In this document: in pieces, positions 1-7,405 of the stretch
How the letters are laid out: each line of letters starts with the position of its first letter
Position numbering within the stretch: position 1 is the first letter of the stretch
Origin: a bacterium
GTDB lineage: Bacteria; UBP14; UBA6098; B30-G16
Direction of reading: 5' to 3'
NCBI GenBank assembly: GCA_003645115.1
Contig: QNEG01000019.1
Span: forward strand, 1-12,602
Length of the DNA: 12,602 bases
Notes under the pieces: model-generated
What the model saw: the letters and a program-made list of their open reading frames with translations, nothing else
What the model was told of the DNA's origin: nothing
Database searches by the model: none
Translations under genes and position numbers: made by a program

Positions 1-2
1 AA

Positions 3-3000
3 ATGAACCGGGCATTATTTTTAATCATTATTGTTTCTATTATATCGGTTGGTTTTGGTGATGATTTCGATGCAGAAAGATACGCACAGAATAAGGCTCG
101 ACTCGCCGGCGGAGAAGGTGCAAAGGCTTTATTAGTGCACAATGATTACATCGCAGTTCAACTGGATGATAATCTCAGCGCCGATTATGGAAGGTTCAAT
201 ATCGGCACCTGGCCCGCTGGAAGCACACTTACTTATTACTATCCATCTGACCCGTGGTCATCATGGGTAATTGTTAGGGTAGATGGCGAATCTTATGTCT
301 CTCCCGGCGCCGGTCCTTCCTGTGATGATATGATTCCCAATCCATCCGCTTATTTCGATATATATGATTGGCCCACAGACCCGGATTCAAATTATATCTA
401 CGGTGGATGGTATATCCCCGACCATCCCGATATACTTGTGTATCAATGGCTTCAACCGGTGTATCTGGTATATCCCGACGACACTACCGGAACTATTTTC
501 ATTCGGCACAAGATAATCAATAATGATACCGATTGCCACTGGATTGGCGTATTACTCCAGTTGGACACAATGATTGGAACTAATGATGCCGCACCTATTT
601 CCACTATTCTGGGTTATTCCGGTATCGAAGAAGATTTTTGGAATTGTGATACTTGCGAATTCCCAGGTTATTGGTTCGCTTATGAGGACCCAGCTGGTCC
701 GGCGGGAGACCCCGACCAATTAGTAGCGATGGGAATACTCGCCGGTTTCGATGCTGTCCCACCAGATAGATTCGCAGTCGGTGGTTGGGGAACATTTTAT
801 AATGTGGAATGGGATGTCACTCCATCCGGTTCATCATATTGGGATTCCGCTGTGTTAATTTGGTGGTATCCGGTGGAAATATGCCCGGGTGAAACCCTGG
901 AAGTAGCTACTTACTATGGTCTCGGCGAACCTGTAGCAGGCGAACTCACTATCAGAATACCAGAATACCCCGAAGTCCAGGATTGCTGGTATGACCCTGA
1001 TACTTTTGGTGTTCAAGTGGAATTTACCAATGGTAGTGGAATAGTGATGCACGATTGCGTGGCTACAATAGAATTACCCGATGGCATTTCTTTGGCGCCG
1101 GGATATGATCCTACACGCTCTTTATCACCATCTACATTGGCTACTGGTGGAACTGGAAACACAGGATGGGATTTAGTAATAGATTATGCACCAGCTCCAG
1201 AGGAATCCATCTGCGTATATGTCACATCACCATCGGTGGATACTTTCTATTATGCCTGCCGGGAATTCTCGCTGGAGGAAGTAATTCCGCCATCGGCAGA
1301 GATAGATTATCCCACTCCGATGTCCATTTCTGCCTGTCCGATGCAAGAATTACAGATGCTGGTCAATTTCCCGAATGAATATGAAGATTTGCAATTCAAA
1401 GTGGATGATGATATAATCGATTTATCCAGTCCCGAACTCGAAATTGTAGATGATACACTGCTTATTTATACTCCAACATCCGCCTGGGATAATGGCGAAC
1501 ATACATTCGGATTATTACATTTGGATGATGAAATAGGATGTGAGTTGGATTCTATTTTGGGGATGTTCACTGTGGATACATCTCCGCCGGTTGTATCTGA
1601 TGAGGTTCCCGCCGATGAATCCATTTTGGGCACTGCCGATTTCGGTGAAATTACTGTGCATATCGAGGATTTCGAACGCGAGGTGGAGCCATCATCTATC
1701 GTTTTTGCAATCCAAGAAGATACTTTCACTGTCGAGGAGGATGCATTGAATTATGAGGATGGAGTTCTTACTTTCTCACCCGATATAGCCGGATTGGAGT
1801 TTTCCGATGGTGATACTATATGTTGCTCCGTGGTCGATGCAGCTGATACCCCGGTGGACTACTGCGAGTCGAATCACATCGAGGAACCATATGAATGGTG
1901 CTTTTCCATCAATATAGTCGATTTATGGTTGCCAGATACTTTCGGACACGCCGGTGATGTAGTGGATATCCCGGTTTATATCGAGGATGTATCGAGATTC
2001 GGGATTACTTCTTTCGATATCACTGTAAGCTATTTCCCATCGGTGCTGACTCCGGTAGATATTATCACCACAGGGACATTGACGGATAGCTGGAGTGCCC
2101 TGGATATGACAGTATCCTCGGGACAGGTGCAGATTGTCGGTTCCGGTTCCGAACTGGGCGAGGGAGACATATTATTCTATATACAGTTTGTGGTAGGTCC
2201 TCATATGGGGACTTATTCTCGCTTGATTTTCGAGAATGCCACATTCAATGAGGGCGCACTTTACAGCAATACAGTGGATGGTTTCTTCACTGTCCTGTGG
2301 GACCCCATTCAGTGGAGCGGAACAATTTATTTCTACACAAAGAATATGCCGATGACACACCTTACATTCGGTGCCAGCGCTACCGCATCCACAGGATTTG
2401 ATTCCGCTATCGATTTGATTCACCCGCCACCGCCGATATCTGACATCGATGCCTGGTTCGAATTGGATGACCCAGAATATCCATCTATCACCAAACTGGA
2501 TAGAGATTTCAGATACTATGGCGATACTTTAGTGGTATGGGAGGGTAATGCTACCTACGGCACAGCTTATGACACGGTATTGGTATATTGGAATCCGATG
2601 AGTTTGCCCGATGGTTTGTTTATGCTGGATTATGAAAGTCCCGATGGTGAAGTTACTTTGGATATGAAAAGTGATACCACATTTTTCTTCACCGATTCCA
2701 CACACTTTACTATTACATTTTTCCGAGGAGCACTTCAGCGCCAGTCTATCGGTGTGTGTTCCGGTTGGAATATGCTCAGCTTGCCAATATTACCCACCGG
2801 TTCATCCAGAATCAGAGAAATCGTCCCAGGCGCAATCACCGATGGATACTGGTATAATCCATTACATCACGGATATGATGTTTTGATGTCGCCAGCAGCC
2901 GGTAAAGCATTCTGGGTATATGTTCTGGGTGATGGTGAAGTAGAAATCGCAGGGATGAATGTCCCCCAGTTGGCTGTCCATTTGTATCGAGGATGGAATA

Positions 3001-3860
3001 TGGTGGGTGTCCCATATTCTGAAGAGGGATACATACTTGTCGATGATATTACCTCCATTCCAGAGGGTTCTATACTATATATGTTTTCTTATGATGCCTG
3101 TGGGACTGGTTCGTATTATCCGGTGGGCGATACACTATATGTAGGTCGGGGATATTGGTTCTTTGCAACAAATGAATGCAATCTTATGATTGGCGATGGT
3201 CTCCTGAAATCTTCATCGCACTCGCCACAGGTTTCATTCACTATCCACACAGATGATATTCCATTGACTTTGGGTATCGATAAATTATCATCGAATGGTA
3301 TCGATGAATGGGATGTTCCCATTCCACCGACTCCACCTAATAGCGATATTTCATTCCCTACACTGATTGTGGAGGATGAGAGATTGATACGAGAGGTCAA
3401 TCCAGATGGAGAATTCACTATCTATACCGAAATCGGAGAACGATTATCCTGGAACCCCAAACAATTACCACAGGAATATAAATTCACTTTATTGGATGGA
3501 AGTGAATCTATCGATATGAGCGAGATGGACAACTGGACTGTGAATAATAAATACATCGAGATTATCGGCAGTAAATTACCAGATAGAATCGCGCTGTTAC
3601 CCAATCGTCCCAATCCATTCAATGCATATACAGAAATCGCATTTACTCTTCCGCAGGGACAGGATGTGAATATGGAACTATACGACCTGACAGGATGTAA
3701 GATTCGCAATCTTTATGAGGGTTATGCACCCAGTGGAACTAATAAGATTATATGGAATGGCACCGACAATAATGGGAATACAGTATCATCGGGAATATAT
3801 TTCGTCCGATTGGTAGTGGGAGAGAATACATTTACTCGAAAAATTACATTGCTTAAATAG
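3..3860 (+). CDS. Large secreted multidomain protein with Ig-like and cohesin-like modules and a type IX-type C-terminal sorting domain
   Basis: A 1285-residue exported protein of unknown specific function. Residues 1-19 look like a signal peptide: Asn-Arg, then a hydrophobic run (Leu/Ile/Val) ending in Gly-Phe-Gly. Residues about 35-312 form a beta-rich region. Ig-like segments follow at about 320-425, 430-525 and 527-640; the last starts with a Ser-Pro-Pro-Val-Val type linker. Residues about 640-765 resemble a cohesin domain: an Ala-Gly-Asp-x-Val-x-Ile-Pro-Val start, a Phe-Asp-Ile-x-Val-x-Tyr-x-Pro-x-Val-Leu core and a Gly-Phe-Phe-Thr-Val end. Residues 920-1060 hold two copies of a GWNM motif (921-924, 997-1000), each followed by an aromatic Gly-x-x-(F/Y)-W segment. 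Residues about 1193-1285 match the Por-secretion tail/FlgD-Ig type, with NRPNPFN at 1201-1207. No catalytic domain is recognised. About 19 cysteines fit an extracytoplasmic location. Start at 3 is chosen because the signal peptide begins there; upstream sequence is missing, so the ribosome site cannot be checked. Likely a cell-surface or adhesive protein (inference). Confidence 0.9.
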   Translation: MNRALFLIIIVSIISVGFGDDFDAERYAQNKARLAGGEGAKALLVHNDYIAVQLDDNLSADYGRFNIGTWPAGSTLTYYYPSDPWSSWVIVRVDGESYVSPGAGPSCDDMIPNPSAYFDIYDWPTDPDSNYIYGGWYIPDHPDILVYQWLQPVYLVYPDDTTGTIFIRHKIINNDTDCHWIGVLLQLDTMIGTNDAAPISTILGYSGIEEDFWNCDTCEFPGYWFAYEDPAGPAGDPDQLVAMGILAGFDAVPPDRFAVGGWGTFYNVEWDVTPSGSSYWDSAVLIWWYPVEICPGETLEVATYYGLGEPVAGELTIRIPEYPEVQDCWYDPDTFGVQVEFTNGSGIVMHDCVATIELPDGISLAPGYDPTRSLSPSTLATGGTGNTGWDLVIDYAPAPEESICVYVTSPSVDTFYYACREFSLEEVIPPSAEIDYPTPMSISACPMQELQMLVNFPNEYEDLQFKVDDDIIDLSSPELEIVDDTLLIYTPTSAWDNGEHTFGLLHLDDEIGCELDSILGMFTVDTSPPVVSDEVPADESILGTADFGEITVHIEDFEREVEPSSIVFAIQEDTFTVEEDALNYEDGVLTFSPDIAGLEFSDGDTICCSVVDAADTPVDYCESNHIEEPYEWCFSINIVDLWLPDTFGHAGDVVDIPVYIEDVSRFGITSFDITVSYFPSVLTPVDIITTGTLTDSWSALDMTVSSGQVQIVGSGSELGEGDILFYIQFVVGPHMGTYSRLIFENATFNEGALYSNTVDGFFTVLWDPIQWSGTIYFYTKNMPMTHLTFGASATASTGFDSAIDLIHPPPPISDIDAWFELDDPEYPSITKLDRDFRYYGDTLVVWEGNATYGTAYDTVLVYWNPMSLPDGLFMLDYESPDGEVTLDMKSDTTFFFTDSTHFTITFFRGALQRQSIGVCSGWNMLSLPILPTGSSRIREIVPGAITDGYWYNPLHHGYDVLMSPAAGKAFWVYVLGDGEVEIAGMNVPQLAVHLYRGWNMVGVPYSEEGYILVDDITSIPEGSILYMFSYDACGTGSYYPVGDTLYVGRGYWFFATNECNLMIGDGLLKSSSHSPQVSFTIHTDDIPLTLGIDKLSSNGIDEWDVPIPPTPPNSDISFPTLIVEDERLIREVNPDGEFTIYTEIGERLSWNPKQLPQEYKFTLLDGSESIDMSEMDNWTVNNKYIEIIGSKLPDRIALLPNRPNPFNAYTEIAFTLPQGQDVNMELYDLTGCKIRNLYEGYAPSGTNKIIWNGTDNNGNTVSSGIYFVRLVVGENTFTRKITLLK

Positions 3861-3892
3861 TAATCGAGCGAGCGCTATATCAAGATATATAT

Positions 3893-3931
3893 GGGAAGTC
3901 TGAAATCTATATCGGACTTCCCTTATTTTTT
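3893..3931 (+). terminator. Intrinsic terminator after the large secreted-protein gene
   Basis: GGGAAGTCTGA (3893-3903) pairs with TCGGACTTCCC (3912-3922), giving an 11-bp stem with one G-T wobble and an 8-base loop. It is followed directly by a T-rich tract (3923-3931, one A). It lies 33 bases past the TAG stop at 3858-3860, and it separates the first gene from the purN unit. Confidence 0.88.
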
Positions 3932-4060
3932 GGGGATACCAACTTTATTCCTTGCCATTTTGTGCTGGTTATTTAAAATATAGAAAGAGTATGATTCCTG
4001 CGAAATAGGATTTGGATATCATTTCTGCATTTGTAAGAGAGATATAAAAAATAGTATGAA

Positions 4061-4067
4061 AGGAGGG
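4061..4067 (+). promoter_or_regulatory. Shine-Dalgarno site that sets the TTG start of purN
   Basis: AGGAGGG sits 4-5 bases before TTG at 4072. The nearby ATG at 4055 is in another frame, and the family's N-terminal beta strand begins directly at this TTG, so TTG is the start. Confidence 0.85.
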
Positions 4068-4071
4068 AGAT

Positions 4072-4686
4072 TTGCGTATCGCAGTGTTCGCATCGGGTTC
4101 GGGAACTAATCTTCAGGCTATTATCGATGCAGTCGAGGATGGCAAACTGGATGCCGAAATCGGATTGGTGCTGTCCAACAAATCGGATGCATACGCATTG
4201 AAGCGTGCTATAGTGCACCATATCCCCGATGTGTATATTTCCAGCAAGGATTTTAACCATAGAGATGAATTTGTGAATGAAATGATAGGAATACTCGATG
4301 AACACAATATAGATTTTATTGCGCTGGCGGGATATTTGAGGAAAGTTCCTCCCGAAGTAGTGGAAAAATATAGAAATCGGATTACTAATATTCATCCAGC
4401 ATTGCTGCCATCGTTCGGAGGGAAAGGAATGTATGGAATCCGTGTCCATCGAGCAGTGCTGGAATATGGTTGCAAGGTCACCGGAGTTAGTGTTCATATA
4501 GTGGATAATGAATACGACCATGGTGCGATTGTCGCTCAACGATGTGTTCCTGTCAACGAGCAGGATACTCCAGAGACCCTGGCAAAGAAAGTCCTCGCTA
4601 TCGAACATCGACTATATCCAGAGGTGCTTCAATGGTTTGCGCAGGGAAGAGTTCATATTTGCGGTAGATTGGTGCGAGTTGTTTAA
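4072..4686 (+). CDS. purN: Phosphoribosylglycinamide formyltransferase (GAR transformylase, PurN)
   Basis: A cytoplasmic enzyme of purine synthesis that transfers a formyl group from 10-formyltetrahydrofolate to GAR, giving FGAR. At 204 residues it is close to the usual 200-212. The phosphate-binding loop near the N-terminus reads FASGSGTNLQAI (6-17). The catalytic Asn-x-His pair lies in NIHPALLPSF (106-115), so Asn106 and His108. The catalytic Asp is Asp149 in NEYDHG. The loop after LLPS carries the FGGKGMYG insertion, which is common outside Proteobacteria; E. coli PurN is shorter here. The start is TTG with a strong ribosome site. No other pur gene is in the window. The next gene follows after 41 bases with no terminator, so the two may share a transcript, although their functions appear unrelated. 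Confidence 0.96.
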   Translation: MRIAVFASGSGTNLQAIIDAVEDGKLDAEIGLVLSNKSDAYALKRAIVHHIPDVYISSKDFNHRDEFVNEMIGILDEHNIDFIALAGYLRKVPPEVVEKYRNRITNIHPALLPSFGGKGMYGIRVHRAVLEYGCKVTGVSVHIVDNEYDHGAIVAQRCVPVNEQDTPETLAKKVLAIEHRLYPEVLQWFAQGRVHICGRLVRVV

Positions 4687-4717
4687 TTATATTCGGAAAC
4701 CTATGATTTTTTATTTT

Positions 4718-4722
4718 GGAGG
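4718..4722 (+). promoter_or_regulatory. Shine-Dalgarno site that sets the start of the transglutaminase-like gene
   Basis: GGAGG lies 5 bases before ATG at 4728. The in-frame TTG at 4716 overlaps this site and would add four residues ahead of a normal signal peptide, so ATG 4728 is preferred. Confidence 0.85.
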
Positions 4723-4727
4723 AAAGT

Positions 4728-7280
4728 ATGAATAAAATTATTGGTGCTTTCATTATTTGTATAGCAATAGCGGTGTTTGGAAGAGCGATTAGTCTTGATG
4801 ATGCGAAGAAGAAAAATCCTGAAATAAATGAGTTATTGAAAAAAAGTAGCGGAGAAATTAAAAGCTGGGTAGAATTCCTGCTGGAATATATGCCTACTAT
4901 GGATTTGGTTTCTTTGAATGCAGATTCTATGCTGGCAGAACTTTCCGCACTCGATTCAGTCCTCGATTTAATCCCTTGGGCAAAGGATGTTCCCGAGGAT
5001 TATTTCTACTATTATGTCCTGCCATATAGAGTGGGTCAGGAACCATTGGAATATTTCCGTAAAAATCATTGGAAAGAATTATGGGAACGAGTATCTAATT
5101 GTGAGACAATGGAATGCGCAACGTATAGATTGAATGAATGGTGTTATGAGGAGATGAAATATGAACCCACATCCCGCTGGGACCAGACCGCAGAACAGAC
5201 ATTGGTTCGTGGTATCGGCAGATGCGAGGAAATGGCGATATTATTTATAAAAGCTTGCCGAACTATGGGAATTCCCATTCGTGATGCATATTCTCCATAT
5301 TGGCCATTTACTAATTCCAATCATGCTTGGGTCGAGGTTTGGACTGGAGATGCCTGGCATTTTGTAGGCGGCGCAGAAATGACCGCATTGGATAATGCCT
5401 GGTTCAATAAAGCATCACGAAGAACCGCTATTATCAAGGGTATAGCGTGGAGTGAATTAGATACTGCCGATGTCCCTATTTACTATGCTAAAAATGGATT
5501 CACCATCCTAAATCTTACTCCGTTATATTCCGATACCACTGGATTGTCAATCACGGTTCTGGATGAAAATTCTGCTCCAGTAGAAAGCGCAGATGTATGG
5601 ATTTCTGTATTCAATTATTCATCGCTGAGGACTGTCGCACATCATTATACAGACAAAAATGGGAATGCTCACTTCGTGCTGGGAAAAGCTGAATTGTTTG
5701 TCTCCGCTGGAAATGATTCGATTTGGGATTTCGATATATTACCACTAATCGATGGGAATTCCCATTTCGATATGCAATTAATATTGGAGCAAAAATCCAT
5801 TCCCGATACTTCATTCTGGCTTAAAGTGGTTAAAGAAGTGCACGCCGAAAAGGATACCAGTTATAAACCACCAGATATATCATATTGCAGGCATAAACTA
5901 AAACAGGAAAGACTAACCGCAATAAATGAAAATGTGTTGGAATGTTTGCCAGATTCTCTTAATGAAACCAGATTTATCAAATGTATCAACAGAGCGAGGG
6001 GAAATCGTGATAATCTGTTAGCATTCTGGTTGGCGCATCAGAAGGAAAAAGAGAATATTATATCATTATGGGAAGCAATGGCTGACAAGGACATTCTAAT
6101 TCCAGATTCTTCACAATGGGAACAAATATGGGAACAGACTATGCAAATACGGGAACGATTTGTTAAGTTTTTTGGAAATGAAATTGATGATTCAATATTC
6201 TGGAAATATACCGCAAATCCAAGAATATTATGGGAAGATTTCGATAATTGGTATCCAGATATATGGAAGAAAACAAAAAAATATTATGGGAGCGAGTTAA
6301 ATGAAATGGTCAACAGTGTGAGCGAATATGTGCAACAATTAGATACTCTCACAGATAAGAGTTATTTCGGTGGGATGATGAATCCAATTCAAGTGGTTAA
6401 AGCCGGAACAGGAAGAAATATAGAACGATTGGGGGTGTTTGTCGCTATGATGAGAACAATGGGAATTCCCACCAGAATTTCTTGGGATTATGATGCAGCA
6501 GAATTTTTCGATATAGAGATGAAAGATTGGAAAAGATTCGAATTGAGACCAGAAAAAGAGGATGAGAAAAAAAGAAATACCGGCATAGTGCGAGCAATAT
6601 TCAGGGATATCCAGCCAAAAACAGAGATGGAATACTATAAGGATTTCACCATAAACAAAATAGAAAAAGGCGCATTCGAGGATTTAACTCCACCCAAAGA
6701 AATAGTGGATTCATTTGTAATTTTTAAGGATATACCAGAAGGCGATTATGCGTTTATGACAGGTTGGCGAAATGCTTACGGTAGCCCGTTTGTTAGGATT
6801 AAACCATTTACGGTCAGTCAGGAAACTACCGAGGTAGAAATAACTGTGGGATTACCACCAGTGGAGATGGTATCCCCAGGAGACCTCATTGCGCACAAGT
6901 TCGATGGAATACCTCAGACAGATATTCGAGATACAAAAGGAAAAAAGCTCAAAGAAAAAGATTGGAACAGTGGAACAGTGGTAATAGCAATATTCGATAC
7001 CGAGCACGAAAGTTCGATATCTACTGCGAAAGTGCTGGCAAATGTCCCCGAAATACCGATGATAATTTTTGTGGTCGATGAAAATGCCGATGGCGCAAAA
7101 CAATTCTGCAAAAATAATGGTTTAGCAGGAAGAATATTCTATGGTGATAAAGCCAAAATAAAAGAGTCGATAAAATTTAAACAAATTCCATCCATAATGT
7201 TGTTGAAAGATGGCAAAGCTATTATGTGGACTGAGGGGTTGAATCTCGATGTGGATAAATTGATACAGCAACTCCTGTAA
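4728..7280 (+). CDS. Exported transglutaminase-like protein with a degenerate second copy and a thioredoxin-like C-terminus lacking CxxC
   Basis: An 850-residue protein with an N-terminal signal peptide (hydrophobic residues about 4-18), so it acts outside the cytoplasm. Residues about 45-245 match the bacterial transglutaminase/protease-like family: an all-helical lead-in with PWAKDVPEDYF (83-93), then GRCEEMA with Cys166, NHAWVEVW with His199, and a WHFVGGAE segment (210-217) where the third triad residue would sit. This set looks catalytically complete. Residues about 273-330 resemble a carboxypeptidase-regulatory-like beta domain. Residues about 487-615 repeat the lead-in and core, but Cys is replaced by Asn564 and His by about Ala590. 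Residues about 663-707 form another beta module. Residues about 745-850 have a thioredoxin-like pattern with an Ile-Pro-Ser turn at 820-822, but HESS (760-763) replaces the CxxC. Substrate and reaction (peptidase or crosslinking) are unknown. It has no sorting tail like that of the first gene, so it is probably periplasmic (inference). Confidence 0.9.
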   Translation: MNKIIGAFIICIAIAVFGRAISLDDAKKKNPEINELLKKSSGEIKSWVEFLLEYMPTMDLVSLNADSMLAELSALDSVLDLIPWAKDVPEDYFYYYVLPYRVGQEPLEYFRKNHWKELWERVSNCETMECATYRLNEWCYEEMKYEPTSRWDQTAEQTLVRGIGRCEEMAILFIKACRTMGIPIRDAYSPYWPFTNSNHAWVEVWTGDAWHFVGGAEMTALDNAWFNKASRRTAIIKGIAWSELDTADVPIYYAKNGFTILNLTPLYSDTTGLSITVLDENSAPVESADVWISVFNYSSLRTVAHHYTDKNGNAHFVLGKAELFVSAGNDSIWDFDILPLIDGNSHFDMQLILEQKSIPDTSFWLKVVKEVHAEKDTSYKPPDISYCRHKLKQERLTAINENVLECLPDSLNETRFIKCINRARGNRDNLLAFWLAHQKEKENIISLWEAMADKDILIPDSSQWEQIWEQTMQIRERFVKFFGNEIDDSIFWKYTANPRILWEDFDNWYPDIWKKTKKYYGSELNEMVNSVSEYVQQLDTLTDKSYFGGMMNPIQVVKAGTGRNIERLGVFVAMMRTMGIPTRISWDYDAAEFFDIEMKDWKRFELRPEKEDEKKRNTGIVRAIFRDIQPKTEMEYYKDFTINKIEKGAFEDLTPPKEIVDSFVIFKDIPEGDYAFMTGWRNAYGSPFVRIKPFTVSQETTEVEITVGLPPVEMVSPGDLIAHKFDGIPQTDIRDTKGKKLKEKDWNSGTVVIAIFDTEHESSISTAKVLANVPEIPMIIFVVDENADGAKQFCKNNGLAGRIFYGDKAKIKESIKFKQIPSIMLLKDGKAIMWTEGLNLDVDKLIQQLL

Positions 7281-7369
7281 AAGCTACATTTTTCAATGTT
7301 TTGCGAAAACAAAAATACAAAAGCTACATTTATAGGTGTGCAACCAATTTTCGAAAAAGACTACAATTA
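7279..7369 (+). repeat. Diverged 37-40 bp direct repeats in the dnaB upstream region
   Basis: AAAAGCTACATTT occurs perfectly at 7279-7291 and 7319-7331, exactly 40 bases apart. A degraded third copy, AAAAGACTACAATT, lies at about 7355-7369 (CTACA cores at 7284, 7324 and 7361). Between copies lie short inverted repeats: GTTTT-GCG-AAAAC (7298-7310) and the palindrome TTTTCGAAAA (7348-7357). The first copy overlaps the stop of the upstream gene. The rest of the spacer to 7405 is AT-rich and holds no gene. This could be an operator or promoter array for dnaB; no function is known. Confidence 0.7.
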
Positions 7370-7405
7370 ACTTGAAATAATTTTGAATTGAATTAAATTG
7401 TAAAT

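Noticed and set aside
3932..4060. RNA gene in the spacer before purN
   Set aside because: There is no tRNA-like TpsiC arm or acceptor pairing, and only a weak 4-bp hairpin near 3990-4010. I see nothing else in this spacer besides the terminator and the purN ribosome site.
3973..4608. Long reverse-strand reading frame opposite purN
   Set aside because: It is antisense to a clearly conserved purN, has no ribosome site, and its translation is rich in His, Ser and Tyr with no recognisable motif. It is a shadow frame.
7279..7369. CRISPR array upstream of dnaB
   Set aside because: There are only two exact 13-bp copies and one degraded copy, the repeat is too short, the spacers themselves resemble each other, and no cas gene is present.
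7371..7405. Bacteroidota-type promoter before dnaB (TAATTTTG at 7378-7385)
   Set aside because: The -7 element fits TAnnTTTG, but no TTTG lies at the right distance upstream (the closest is TTTTCG at 7348-7353, too far). In such AT-rich sequence this could be chance.
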